Source: Arthrobacter sp. OV608 (lineage in GTDB: Bacteria; Actinomycetota; Actinomycetes; Actinomycetales; Micrococcaceae). Taken from it: 39,165 nucleotides of DNA. A program made the translations under genes and the position numbers. Positions 16,685 through 24,908 of the stretch are shown one piece after another. How positions within the stretch are numbered: the stretch's first letter is position 1; each line of letters starts with the position of its first letter. The notes beneath the pieces are model-generated. The model made no database searches, was not told the origin of the DNA, and saw nothing but the letters and a program-made list of their open reading frames with translations. The DNA lies in assembly GCA_900110595.1 (NCBI GenBank), contig FOEZ01000027.1, positions 1-39,165 on the forward strand. The letters run 5' to 3'.

Positions 16685-17896
16685 TTAAAGCGGATTCACC
16701 CACTCGCCTCGGCGCAGCACACCTGCGAGATTCAGTTCAGCATCAACAACCAGAACGTCAGCCGGCATCCCCGCGCGCAGGTCGCCCGCCTTCCCCGAGA
16801 GTCCCAGAACCCCCGCCGGGACCGACGTGGCCGACCTGACGGCGTTTTGCAGCGGGACTCCGGCGGCCACCGCGGACCGGACAACGTCCAGCAGCGTCGC
16901 CGTTCCTCCGGCGATCGCACCCGTGCTGTCCACGCGGGCCACACCCCCGTCAACTGTTACGGCGAGCGTGCCAAGCTTGTACTGGCCATCCGCCAGTCCC
17001 GTCGCAGCCATGGAATCCGTGACGAGTGCAATGTTCTTCGCGCCCACCAGCTCGAACACTGTCTTGACCGTCTCCGGGGCGAGGTGGACGCCGTCGGCGA
17101 TCAGTTCCACCACCGCCTTCCCGGCGCGCGCTGCGCTCAGGCAGGCCGAAACGGGTCCCGGGGCCCGATGGTGCATGCTGGGCATGGCATTAAAGAGGTG
17201 CGTGACAGTCGGGCGCCGTCGGCCGGAACCGAGTCCGCCAACCGAAGGATCTGATGCTAACCCCGCGGCCGCACGCTCCAAGAAGGAAGCAGCGCCGGCA
17301 TGATCCGCTGCGGTGTGCCCCAAGGAAGGGATGACACCCCGCGCGGTGAGCAGATCCGCCAGTCCGGATGCTCCTGGCAGTTCGCCGGCGAGGGTCAGGG
17401 AAGCCAAAGTGGGTCCTGCCGCTTCGAGGAGTTCGCCTACGAGATCGAGGTCCGGTTCCAATAACAAGGCGGGGTCGTGTGCACCGCACTGGTCACCGGA
17501 GAGGAAGGGGCCCTCCAGGTGCGATCCGGCAATCAGGCCCTCCTCAGCCAGTGACCGCAGCACCTTCAAATTCCGGACCAGGTCTGCCGGCGCTCCGGTC
17601 ACCAGGCTGGCCAGCAGCGTGGTGGTGCCGCGGCTGTGCAGGTATGTGGCCGCAGCCCTGGCGCCCTCCTCCGAGCCCTCCGCGAAGTCCGAGCCGTGGG
17701 CGCCGTGGCAGTGGAGGTCCACCAAACCCGGCAACAAAATGCTCCCCGGAACTGCGGCAGCACCGGGATCGCCAGGAAATTCTGACGCCGGCCCGGCATA
17801 GGTAATCAGGCCTTCCGCCACGGCGACCAGACCGTCGTCGATGTTCATGCTCGCGGCCACGATGCGGCCCTGGAGTAGCAATTCCTTGCCCATCAT
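16685..17896 (-). CDS. nagA: N-acetylglucosamine-6-phosphate deacetylase
   Basis: Removes acetate from GlcNAc-6-phosphate to give glucosamine 6-phosphate in the cytoplasm. The 403-aa amidohydrolase shows GLVDLHCHGAHG (HxH metal motif), HLEGPFLS with the metal-ligand Glu, SLGHTAAD, THLFNAMPSMHHRAPG and the catalytic Asp in LVTDSMAATG. Start: two ATG codons in a row (17896 and 17893) follow AAAGG; the first overlaps the cutC stop as ATGA, so coupled translation is likely. It is the last nag gene of the leftward operon and its stop lies beside the HNH repeat region. Confidence 0.94.
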   Translation of the reverse strand: MMGKELLLQGRIVAASMNIDDGLVAVAEGLITYAGPASEFPGDPGAAAVPGSILLPGLVDLHCHGAHGSDFAEGSEEGARAAATYLHSRGTTTLLASLVTGAPADLVRNLKVLRSLAEEGLIAGSHLEGPFLSGDQCGAHDPALLLEPDLDLVGELLEAAGPTLASLTLAGELPGASGLADLLTARGVIPSLGHTAADHAGAASFLERAAAGLASDPSVGGLGSGRRRPTVTHLFNAMPSMHHRAPGPVSACLSAARAGKAVVELIADGVHLAPETVKTVFELVGAKNIALVTDSMAATGLADGQYKLGTLAVTVDGGVARVDSTGAIAGGTATLLDVVRSAVAAGVPLQNAVRSATSVPAGVLGLSGKAGDLRAGMPADVLVVDAELNLAGVLRRGEWVNPL

Positions 17897-18654
17897 GCTG
17901 CCTTTCGCAGAGCCGCCGCCATGCCGGCAGCGAGCAGGGGGTCCGCCACGCGGGCCCGGAACCCGGTGGAAGGGTCCAGGCCGCGCGCGGACGTGTGGAC
18001 CGCATGGACACCGCTGTGAACCAGTTGGGGCATCAGTTCCAGCCGCACTCCGCCACCGGCCATGATCTGTACCGACGGCGCATGGTTCCGTCCCAGCTCC
18101 ACCAGCCGCTCAAGCATTGGCAGCCCGGCGGCGCAGTCGGGGCTTCCTCCGCTGGTGAGTACGCGATCAACGCCGGCGCGTTCCAGCCTGGCCAATGCCT
18201 CAGCAGGATCCGTGCCCTTGGCGAGGGCGGCGTCGAATGCCCGGTGGAAGGTCACCTCCGCAGCAGGATGACGACGGCGGGCCACCCCAGAAAGATGCCG
18301 AAGCGCCGGAACGTCCGGGCCGCCGTCGGCCGCCAGGACTCCGACGACGACGCCCGCGGCGCCGGCGTCCAATGCCGCCTCGACGTCGCGCTCCAGCACC
18401 TCAAGCTCCTCATCCGTGTAGGTGAAGTTGCCGGGACGCGGGCGGACCAGGACGTGGACAGGCAGTCCAACCCGGCACGCCCGCTCTATGGTGCCGATGC
18501 TCGGCGTGATGCCGTCTGTCTCGGCGAGGGCCGCGCAGAGCTCCACCCTGGCAGCCCCTACCGAGGCCGCGAGGCGGACCCCCTCGGCATCCTCCACGGC
18601 CAGTTCAAGCTGGGGTGCCCCTATAAGCGTCGACACGCTCACAGCCCCTGCCAT
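17893..18654 (-). CDS. cutC: CutC family TIM-barrel protein
   Basis: A 253-aa barrel with the CutC signatures LELAVEDAEGVRLA, GAARVELCAALAETDGITPS, VHVLVRPRPGNFTYTDEE, AGVVVGVLAADG, TFHRAFDAA and DRVLTSGG. CutC was named for copper tolerance in E. coli, but that role is doubtful. Here it is buried in an amino-sugar operon: it overlaps nagB by 16 bp at its start and nagA by 4 bp at its end. From this I infer a sugar-related enzymatic job rather than metal handling. GGAAG stands five bases before the ATG. Confidence 0.88.
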   Translation of the reverse strand: MAGAVSVSTLIGAPQLELAVEDAEGVRLAASVGAARVELCAALAETDGITPSIGTIERACRVGLPVHVLVRPRPGNFTYTDEELEVLERDVEAALDAGAAGVVVGVLAADGGPDVPALRHLSGVARRRHPAAEVTFHRAFDAALAKGTDPAEALARLERAGVDRVLTSGGSPDCAAGLPMLERLVELGRNHAPSVQIMAGGGVRLELMPQLVHSGVHAVHTSARGLDPSTGFRARVADPLLAAGMAAALRKAA

Positions 18655-19418
18655 GCAGGCTTCCGCCCAAACGTGTCCTGGTAGTACTCCCGGTGCGCCA
18701 GCTTTGACGCCGCAGCCTCATCCACCAGGACCGTGACGTGCGGATGCAGCTGCAGCGCCGAGGCGGGGCAGATGGCGGCAACAGGACCCTCAACCGCCGC
18801 CGCGATGGCCTCCGCCTTGGCCTCGCCCATGGCCAGCAGCAGGAGGTGCCGCGCCTCTCGAATGGTGCCCAGGCCCTGGGTCAGCACATGGTCAGGAACA
18901 TCCGCAGGATCTGCAAAGAAGCGGGCGTTGTCCTGCCGGGTCTGCTGGGTCAGGGTCTTGATCCTGGTCCTGGAAGCCAGCGAGGACATCGGCTCGTTGA
19001 AGCCCACGTGGCCGTCGGTCCCGATTCCCAGGATCTGGATGTCTACCCCGCCCGCAGCCGCAATGGCGGCCTCGTACCGGGCAACCTCAGCTTCGAGGTC
19101 CTCCGCCACGCCGTCCAGCCCGTGCACTGCCCCCGCGGCGAAGTCCACGCTGTCCACGAACTCTTCGCGGATTACCGAGTGGTAGGACTGCGGATGCGTG
19201 CTGGGCAGGCCCACGTACTCATCGAGGAGGAAGGCCTCCGCTCCGGCGAAGCTCAAACCGCCATTCCGATGCCGCCTGATCAGTTCCTGATAGGTGCCCA
19301 GGGGAGTTGAACCGGTGGCCAGGCCAAGTACCGACGGGCCGCTGCGGACCTGCTGCTCGATGGCGTCCGCGGCCGTGCGGGCCACGTCTGCAGGGGCGGG
19401 GAGAATGACGATTTCCAT
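18639..19418 (-). CDS. nagB: Glucosamine-6-phosphate deaminase
   Basis: Converts glucosamine 6-phosphate to fructose 6-phosphate and ammonia. The 259-aa product matches the family (266 in E. coli). Motifs: GLATGSTPLGTYQELIR (phosphate loop), FLLDEYVGLP with the catalytic Asp, ILGIGTDGHVGFNEP with the catalytic His. Start at MEIVILPAP is given by the first strand; the ribosome site is poor (GAAAG 13 bases off), so translation may depend on the upstream IIC gene, 49 bp away. The allosteric C terminus is not clearly conserved. Confidence 0.94.
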   Translation of the reverse strand: MEIVILPAPADVARTAADAIEQQVRSGPSVLGLATGSTPLGTYQELIRRHRNGGLSFAGAEAFLLDEYVGLPSTHPQSYHSVIREEFVDSVDFAAGAVHGLDGVAEDLEAEVARYEAAIAAAGGVDIQILGIGTDGHVGFNEPMSSLASRTRIKTLTQQTRQDNARFFADPADVPDHVLTQGLGTIREARHLLLLAMGEAKAEAIAAAVEGPVAAICPASALQLHPHVTVLVDEAAASKLAHREYYQDTFGRKPAWQGL

Positions 19419-19467
19419 AAGGGGTGCTTTCGGTTTCGGGTCGCTAAAGGGCAGTGATGATCGGTTC

Positions 19468-20718
19468 TTACTTCGCGGCTTCGGTCTCCACAGTGACCTC
19501 GTCATCCTCGCGGCCGGGGGTGCGCAGGTTCCAGCGCTTGATCACGAAGGAGAAGAGGAAGTAGTAGATCGCCGCGTAGCCCAAGCCGATGGGGATCAGC
19601 AGCCAGCCGTTCTGCGATTTGCCGAAGTTGAGGACAAAGTCGATCAGGCCTGCAGAGAACGTGAACCCGTGATGGATGCCCAGCGCGTTCACCAGGGCCA
19701 TGGACGTTCCGGTCAGTACGGCGTGGACGATGTAGAGCGGGAAGGCTACGAACATAAAGGCGTACTCAAGCGGTTCGGTGATGCCGGTGAAGAAAGCTGT
19801 CAGCGCGGTGGAAAGCATGATGCCGCCCACGATCTTCTTCTGCGAGGGCTTGGCGTGGCGCCAGATGGCAAGTGCTGCTGCCGGCAGGCCGAACATCATG
19901 ATGGGGAAGAAACCGGTCATAAAAATGCCCGCGCTGGGGTCGCCGGCGAAGAAGCGGTTGAGGTCACCGCGGACCAGGTGGCCCGAGGCGTCCGTGTAGT
20001 CGCCTATGAGGAACCAGACGCCGGAGTTCAGGATGTGGTGCAGTCCGGCGGGGATCAGCATGCGGTTGGCGAAGCCGTAGATGCCGCCGCCTACAACCGC
20101 GTTGCTTGCCACGGCCTGGCCCACTGCGGAAAGGCCTGCGTTGAAAAGCGGGTAAGCGAGGGCAAGGACGACGCCGGCCACCAGGCTGGAGACGGAGGTC
20201 AGGATGGGCACCAGGCGGCGTCCGCTGAAGAATCCGAGGAAGTCGGGCAGTTTGGTGCGGTAGAACCGCTGCCACAGCGATGCGGAGAGCAGGCCCACCA
20301 CAATGCCGGCGAGGACGCCGTAGTTGATCATGGCGGGCTTGCCGGCCGGGTCAACCTGGCCGGCCAGGACCAGCGGGGACATGGCCTTGAAGACGCCGTC
20401 GATCACCATGTAGCCAACTACCGCGGCCAAGGCAGTGGAACCATCGGCCTTCTTCGCCCAGCCAATGGCAATGCCCACGGCAAAGATCAGCGGCAGCCAG
20501 GTGAAGACGGCGCTGCCGGCGGCGGAGATGACGGCGGCGCCGCCTTCAAAGCCGGGAATGGCGCCGAGCAGGTCGGCCTGGCCGATGCGCAGGAGGATGC
20601 CTGCGGCGGGAAGAACAGCGATGGGCAGCATCAGGGTGCGGCCCAGACGCTGCAGGGTGGCAAACGCCTTGTTTGGCTTCTTCTCGGGAGCCAAGGCGGC
20701 GGTCTCGGATGTTGACAT
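19468..20718 (-). CDS. nagE: PTS transporter subunit IIC, N-acetylglucosamine/glucose type
   Basis: The membrane channel of a GlcNAc phosphotransferase system. The 416-aa protein has about ten hydrophobic segments and the family motifs LMLPIAVLPAAGILLRIG, GFANRMLIPAGLHHILN, FPIMMFGLPAAALAIW and FFTGITEPLEYAFMF, where the Glu of GITEPLE is the sugar-binding residue. It lacks fused IIB and IIA domains, which are encoded by the two genes divergent from it. AGAGGTG lies six bases before the ATG. Substrate GlcNAc is inferred from nagB and nagA downstream. Confidence 0.92.
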   Translation of the reverse strand: MSTSETAALAPEKKPNKAFATLQRLGRTLMLPIAVLPAAGILLRIGQADLLGAIPGFEGGAAVISAAGSAVFTWLPLIFAVGIAIGWAKKADGSTALAAVVGYMVIDGVFKAMSPLVLAGQVDPAGKPAMINYGVLAGIVVGLLSASLWQRFYRTKLPDFLGFFSGRRLVPILTSVSSLVAGVVLALAYPLFNAGLSAVGQAVASNAVVGGGIYGFANRMLIPAGLHHILNSGVWFLIGDYTDASGHLVRGDLNRFFAGDPSAGIFMTGFFPIMMFGLPAAALAIWRHAKPSQKKIVGGIMLSTALTAFFTGITEPLEYAFMFVAFPLYIVHAVLTGTSMALVNALGIHHGFTFSAGLIDFVLNFGKSQNGWLLIPIGLGYAAIYYFLFSFVIKRWNLRTPGREDDEVTVETEAAK

Positions 20719-20776
20719 GGTTGCACCTCTGCGGGTTCGGGTGGGGCTTGTAAAGGAGGGGTTCCAGCCGGTACTG

Positions 20777-20792
20777 TCTGGTTATGACCAGT
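20777..20792. promoter_or_regulatory. DasR/NagR-type operator (dre-like)
   Basis: TCTGGTTATGACCAGT is a dyad of CTGGT and ACCAG around TATG, closely resembling the ACTGGTCTAGACCAGT-type sites of DasR and NagR (GntR/HutC family). It sits just downstream of the -10 of the leftward promoter, where a bound repressor would block initiation. The likely binder is the GntR protein at 21649-22407. Confidence 0.75.
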
Positions 20793-20795
20793 TCA

Positions 20796-20824
20796 GTGTG
20801 ATCCATCCCACGAGCGCCTGTCAA
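20796..20824 (-). promoter_or_regulatory. Promoter of the IIC-nagB-cutC-nagA operon
   Basis: On the minus strand a perfect TTGACA (20824-20819) is followed after 17 bp by TCACAC (20801-20796). The -10 is weak, but the -35 is exact and the operator lies at the expected +1 region. Confidence 0.5.
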
Positions 20825-20849
20825 GGCAATGGGAAATCCTGTCCGGCCC

Positions 20850-20878
20850 TTCAAACGGCCGGCAGTGGAAGCCATAAT
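20850..20878 (+). promoter_or_regulatory. Candidate promoter of the IIB-IIA genes
   Basis: TTCAAA at 20850-20855 and CATAAT at 20873-20878 stand 17 bp apart. The -10 matches the consensus in five of six positions. Transcription would start about 65 bp before the IIB start codon. Confidence 0.5.
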
Positions 20879-20949
20879 TGGTCGCACTTGGGCCGCCGGC
20901 CCCGGTGAGGAAGCAGTGCTCTATGCGGGCACCGTCAGAAAGGGCAGCC

Positions 20950-21180
20950 ATGTCCAAAGCAGAAAAGATCATCGAAGGCCTGGGCGGAGCCGGCAACATC
21001 GTGGAGATCGAAGCGTGCATTACCCGCCTTCGCACCGAGGTTAAGGATGGTTCCCTCGTCAATGAGGCCTCCCTGAAAGCCGCCGGAGCCCACGGCGTGC
21101 TGGCCTCGGGCACGGCCGTCCAGGTCATCGTCGGCCCCGAGGCCGACACCCTCGCCGAAGACATCGAGGACCTGCTCTAG
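20950..21180 (+). CDS. PTS glucose/GlcNAc transporter subunit IIB
   Basis: A 76-aa free-standing IIB domain that passes phosphate from IIA to the sugar. The phosphorylated residue is Cys23 in EIEACITRLRTEV, the standard IIB motif, with VQVIVGPEAD near the C terminus. AAAGGG precedes the ATG by six bases. Its TAG stop overlaps the GTG start of the IIA gene by one base. Confidence 0.93.
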   Translation: MSKAEKIIEGLGGAGNIVEIEACITRLRTEVKDGSLVNEASLKAAGAHGVLASGTAVQVIVGPEADTLAEDIEDLL

Positions 21181-21638
21181 TGGCGCAGTCGCTCGTGGTC
21201 CTCGCGCCCCTCGCCGGCAACGTGGTTCCCCTCGCCGAGGTCCCGGATCCTGTGTTCGCGGGCCAGATGGTGGGTTCGGGCGCCGCCGTCGAGCCGCCGG
21301 CAGGAGAGATGTTCGACGTCGTGTCCCCCGTTGCCGGAAAAGTCATCAAGCTCCTGCCACACGCCTTTGTTGTGGTGGAGTCCTCAGGGCGCGGCGTCCT
21401 CACCCATGTGGGCATCGACACGGTCAAGCTCAAGGGCGAGGGCTTCAAGCTGCTCATTGCCCAAGGCGACACTGTCGACGCCGGCGCACCGGTCATGCGC
21501 GTGGATCCCGCCGCCGCGCTCGCGGCCGGCTACTCGATGGTGAGTCCCGTCGTCGTCCTCGATGCCATGCCGGACACGGCAACCCTGGTTGCCGCCGGCA
21601 CTGTGGCCGCCGGCGAGGAGCTGTTCTCGCTGGATTAG
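21180..21638 (+). CDS. PTS glucose-type transporter subunit IIA
   Basis: A 152-aa IIA(Glc)-type phosphocarrier. His76 in LTHVGIDTVKLKGEGF is the phosphorylated residue, and His61 is the helper histidine; PLAGNVVPLAEVPDPVFA at the N terminus and SPVAGKV are typical. It starts with GTG, one base overlapping the IIB stop (TAGTG), so the two are translated together. It accepts phosphate from HPr, which is not encoded in the window. The stop is 10 bp from the stop of the convergent gntR gene. Confidence 0.93.
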   Translation: MAQSLVVLAPLAGNVVPLAEVPDPVFAGQMVGSGAAVEPPAGEMFDVVSPVAGKVIKLLPHAFVVVESSGRGVLTHVGIDTVKLKGEGFKLLIAQGDTVDAGAPVMRVDPAAALAAGYSMVSPVVVLDAMPDTATLVAAGTVAAGEELFSLD

Positions 21639-21648
21639 GGGCGAACCG

Positions 21649-22407
21649 TTAGAGCCGGACTTCCATGTTCAGGGAGTAGCGGTCGGAGCGGTACCAGGAA
21701 CGTGAATGTTCAATGGCCAGGTGGCCTGAATAGGAAACGCGGTCAAACGCCAGGACCGGCGCGCCTGTCCCGGTGCCGAGGAGCGCCCCGACGTCTGCCG
21801 GGGCGCCCTCGGACTTAACGCTCTGCCGGGCCCTGTCGATCTGGTGCCCGAACTGCGCGGCGAGGGCCTTGTAAACAGACCCTGTCAGGTCGATTTCCAG
21901 AAGTCCCGGGGCGTGCTCGGGGTTGTACCAGGCGTCGTCCACGCTGACCGGGCGGCCGTCCGCCAGCCGGAGGCGCTTGAGGTGGATAGCCTCCGAGCCC
22001 GGGGCAAGGCTCAGTGCCTCGGCCGTATCATCAGGGGCCGCGGCGGCCTCCGCCACCAGCACCACCGTGCTGGGAATGTGCCCCATGGCCTCCATCTCCT
22101 GGGTGAAGGAGGCAAGGTGCAGAGTGGACTGCACGGGGGAGTCCGCCACAAACGTACCCTTGGCCGGAACCCGCACCAGGTGCCCTTCGTTGACCAGCCG
22201 GCCAATGGCGGCCCGCACCGTGATCCGGCTGACGCCGTACGAGTCCATCAGGGTGCGCTCGCTGGGAAGCCGGGCGCCGGGCTCCAGTTCCTCCTTGGCC
22301 AGCTTGAGGATGATCAGGCGCAGCTGCTCATGCTTGGGGACCTGGGTGTTGTTGATGAGGGCGCTCGCCGCAGGAGCGCTGCTCCTTGATGGTGCTGTGG
22401 CTGGCAC
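21649..22407 (-). CDS. GntR/HutC-family regulator, DasR/NagR-like
   Basis: A 252-aa repressor with an N-terminal winged helix (QLRLIILKLAKEELEPGARL, PSERTLMDSYGVSRITVRAA) and a UTRA ligand domain (VSVDDAWYNPEH, VLAFDRVSYSGHLAIEHSRS). The HutC/DasR subgroup senses GlcN-6P or GlcNAc-6P. Position beside the PTS genes and the dre-like site at 20777 support control of the nag cluster. Start: a GTG at 22407 preceded by GAAGGGG at seven bases; another GTG at 22449 sits right against its AAGGA and is less likely. Confidence 0.9.
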   Translation of the reverse strand: MPATAPSRSSAPAASALINNTQVPKHEQLRLIILKLAKEELEPGARLPSERTLMDSYGVSRITVRAAIGRLVNEGHLVRVPAKGTFVADSPVQSTLHLASFTQEMEAMGHIPSTVVLVAEAAAAPDDTAEALSLAPGSEAIHLKRLRLADGRPVSVDDAWYNPEHAPGLLEIDLTGSVYKALAAQFGHQIDRARQSVKSEGAPADVGALLGTGTGAPVLAFDRVSYSGHLAIEHSRSWYRSDRYSLNMEVRL

Positions 22408-22493
22408 GAAAGGCCCCTTCGATCCGTGGAGCGGTCCGGTGAGGACCACTCCTTCGGATTATTCCACACGGGGACCTGCGGGAAGAGGGCTGG

Positions 22494-23789
22494 TCAGGCC
22501 ACCAGTTCCGCTTCCTGGGGCTCGGACGGCTTGGCTGACCGGTTGCGCAGGGCAAGCATCAGGGCAGCTCCCATCACGGCGGGTGCAGCAAATGCCATGG
22601 CAGCCACCGGGACTCCGCCGCCGAAGCTGACGAGCAAGGCGCCGTACGTGGGGCCGGCAATCGCTCCGATGCGTCCCACTGCCAGTGCCCAGCCCAGTCC
22701 GGTGGCGCGGGTGGCCGCCGGGTAGAACTGAGCGATGTAGTCGTTGATCATGTTCTGTGTTCCCAGGCCGCCAAAGCCGGCGACGGCGGCAAGCACAGTC
22801 ATCAGCGCGGCCGGCGGATTGGCGGACATCAGCAGCAGGGCGGCCGCGGCGCTGATGAAGCCAACAATCACCAAGGGCCGGGGCCCGAACTTCTGGCTGG
22901 CAACCGACGCCAGGACCGTGCCCAGCACGGCGCCCACCGAGTAGGCCAGCAGGAACGATACGGAGGAGCCGACGCCGAACCCGGCCGTCCGCATGATCTG
23001 GGGAAGCCAGGTGCTGACGCCGAAGATGGTCAGCAGGCTAAGCACCGTGATGGCCCACAGCAGTATGGTGGTGCGGCCCGTGCCGTGGGCGAACAGGGCA
23101 CGGGTGGGCGATACGCGTACGGCGGAGGCGGGGGCTTCTGCTGTCTTCGGTAGTCCGTAGGCGGCTTCAACGCGGTCCGCTTCGGCATTGCGGAGCTGGG
23201 TCCGCAGGAACGACGGCGACTCCGGCATCAGGAACCAGGCGAACGGCACCAGCAAAAGGCCGCCGGCTCCAACAGCGTAAACCGGGCGGAACCCGCTCGA
23301 CTCCAACAGGGCCAGCGAAGTCAACGAAGCAACCACCGTCCCCGTGGCAGGTCCGGTCAGGACTGCCCCCAGGACCAGCGACTTCCTCCCCGGCGGCGCG
23401 AACTCGTTGGTGAGGGCCACCGCCGTCGGAAGCAGGCCTCCCACGCCGAAGCAGGCGATGAAGCGGAACACCGCAAACAACTCCCACGTCGGTGCCACCG
23501 AGCAGGCCAGCATGGCCAGCGAAAACAAGGCCAGGGCGCTGACAAAGATCCGGCGGCGGCCCAGCCGGTCAGTCAACGTGCCCACGATCAGTGAGCCGAG
23601 CAGCATTCCTACCAGCGCCAGGGAACCCACGGCGCCCGCTCCCGCAGGCGTGACATTGAAGGGCGGTTGGCCGATCAGGCCGGGCAGGGTGGCGCCGTAG
23701 ACATAAAGGTCATAACCGTCGGCGAGCAGGCCAAGCCAGCACACCACAAAAATTCCGGCAAGGGATTTTCGAGGGGCATTGGAGTTCAT
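22494..23789 (-). CDS. MFS transporter, aromatic acid:H+ symporter (AAHS) type
   Basis: A 431-aa carrier with 12 predicted membrane segments. The AAHS signature DGYDLYVYGATLPG lies in segment 1, and GTLTDRLGRRRIFV is the cytoplasmic loop 2-3 motif; a related loop RVSPTRALF lies between the two halves. Members such as PcaK and BenK import 4-hydroxybenzoate, protocatechuate or benzoate with protons. No ring-cleavage genes lie nearby, so the substrate is open. Start at MNSNAPRKS follows GGAAT only. It is divergent from an IclR gene with an operator between. Confidence 0.88.
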   Translation of the reverse strand: MNSNAPRKSLAGIFVVCWLGLLADGYDLYVYGATLPGLIGQPPFNVTPAGAGAVGSLALVGMLLGSLIVGTLTDRLGRRRIFVSALALFSLAMLACSVAPTWELFAVFRFIACFGVGGLLPTAVALTNEFAPPGRKSLVLGAVLTGPATGTVVASLTSLALLESSGFRPVYAVGAGGLLLVPFAWFLMPESPSFLRTQLRNAEADRVEAAYGLPKTAEAPASAVRVSPTRALFAHGTGRTTILLWAITVLSLLTIFGVSTWLPQIMRTAGFGVGSSVSFLLAYSVGAVLGTVLASVASQKFGPRPLVIVGFISAAAALLLMSANPPAALMTVLAAVAGFGGLGTQNMINDYIAQFYPAATRATGLGWALAVGRIGAIAGPTYGALLVSFGGGVPVAAMAFAAPAVMGAALMLALRNRSAKPSEPQEAELVA

Positions 23790-23880
23790 CGTTGATTCCA
23801 ATCGGGTCAGGGGGCGGCAGGTAAACCCGCCGGCGGGACGTCCATCAGCTTGGCCCCCGGTCCCACTCAGGTGACTGTAC

Positions 23881-23897
23881 TTTTCACTGAGTGAAAA
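23881..23897. promoter_or_regulatory. Perfect palindrome between MFS and IclR genes
   Basis: TTTTCACTGAGTGAAAA has 8-bp arms around a central G. Its position between a divergent transporter and an IclR-family regulator makes it the likely operator. A degenerate relative, TCCCACTCAGGTGAC, begins 21 bp upstream of the core at 23861. Confidence 0.7.
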
Positions 23898-23958
23898 TGC
23901 ACTTTGTGGCGCGGGCCACACAGCCCAGGCTTGAATGACACCAAAGTCTGGAGGAAAA

Positions 23959-24792
23959 GTGGCGGGAGCAGGCGGGGCAAGGGGGCTCCAGGAAGGCCCC
24001 GGCCAGCCGGTGCTGGTGCGGGCGCTCAGCCTGCTGGAGCAGTTCACCGAACGACGCCGGGCACTGAGCCTGTCCGAGCTGGCCAGGCTGGCGGGCCTCG
24101 CCCCGGCAACCACCCTGCGGCTGGTACGGCACCTGACCGAATGGGGCGCCTTGGAACGGCTGGAGGATGGCCGCTATGTGGTGGGGGTGCGTCTGTGGGA
24201 AATAGCCTCGCTTTCGCCGCGGGGCCACGGTGTCCGGCAGATTGCGCTTCCTTACCTTGAAGACCTGTATGAGGTGACGCGCCACCATGTGCTGCTCTCC
24301 GTCCGGGACGGCAGCGACGCGGTCCTCATCGACCGGCTCTCGTCACGGCATGCCACCGAAGTGGCCTACCGGGTGGGAGGCCGGATGCCCTTGCGGACAA
24401 CCGCCGTGGGGCAGGTCCTACTGGCTTACTCGGCTCCGGATGTGCTGGAGGAGTTGCTGGCGCAGACTGCTTTGCCCGAGGCGGGGCCAGGGGAGCCGCC
24501 GGCAGGTGACCTTCGCGCAGTGCTTGCCGCGGTCAAACGGTCCGGCGCCGCGGTGATCCGCCGGACGCACCCCTCCCGAACCGTCTCGGTTGCCGCGCCG
24601 ATTTACGCCGCCGACGGTGCGGTGCTGGCCGCCCTGTCCATCGTTGTTCCGGATACGGCGGCGCCCGCCCTTGAGCTGGTTCCCCTGGTGCGGGCCGCAG
24701 CCCGCGCCATCTCCCGCAGCCTCGGCCATCAGGCGACCGTGAGCGGGGCGTGGCGGCATCCCGCCCGGGAACCCGGAGCCAAGCCGGCCTGA
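23959..24792 (+). CDS. IclR-family transcriptional regulator
   Basis: A 277-aa regulator: N-terminal winged helix (VLVRALSLLEQFTERRRAL, LSELARLAGLAPATTLRLVR) followed by the IclR effector domain (RHHVLLSVRDGSDAVLIDRL, PLRTTAVGQVLLAY, VSVAAPIYAADGAVLAALS). The GTG at 23959 is chosen for the strong GGAGGAAAA directly upstream; an ATG eight codons earlier (23935) has none. It most likely controls the divergent MFS gene through the palindrome at 23881 and may be self-regulated. Whether it also binds the paired dyads at 7745 and 27394 cannot be told. Confidence 0.92.
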   Translation: MAGAGGARGLQEGPGQPVLVRALSLLEQFTERRRALSLSELARLAGLAPATTLRLVRHLTEWGALERLEDGRYVVGVRLWEIASLSPRGHGVRQIALPYLEDLYEVTRHHVLLSVRDGSDAVLIDRLSSRHATEVAYRVGGRMPLRTTAVGQVLLAYSAPDVLEELLAQTALPEAGPGEPPAGDLRAVLAAVKRSGAAVIRRTHPSRTVSVAAPIYAADGAVLAALSIVVPDTAAPALELVPLVRAAARAISRSLGHQATVSGAWRHPAREPGAKPA

Positions 24793-24908
24793 CGCCGCCC
24801 TGTGCGGGCAGAAATAAAAAGCCAGGCTTAGTTATTTCCCCTGGATCGGCAATACCCTTAGGCTAGAAACGCTAAGCATGCTTTCTATTTTCTAAGGGGT
24901 TGAACCAG

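Larger units (their letters stand above)
20719..20949. other. Divergent nag regulatory region
   Basis: The 231-bp gap between IIC and IIB contains one operator-like dyad and a candidate promoter in each direction, listed separately. Nothing else coding-like is seen. Confidence 0.6.

Noticed and set aside
16452..16703. Separate 83-aa frame over the third repeat unit upstream of the HNH gene
   Set aside because: It is the same repeat unit read after the 140-bp frame break; no ribosome site or domain. Treated as part of the duplicated start region.
23881..23897. Treating the IclR palindrome as the same operator as the 21-bp-spaced dyads
   Set aside because: TTTTCACTGAGTGAAAA agrees poorly with the TTCC..GGAA dyads; only the degenerate copy at 23861 shares the 21-bp step, which may be chance.
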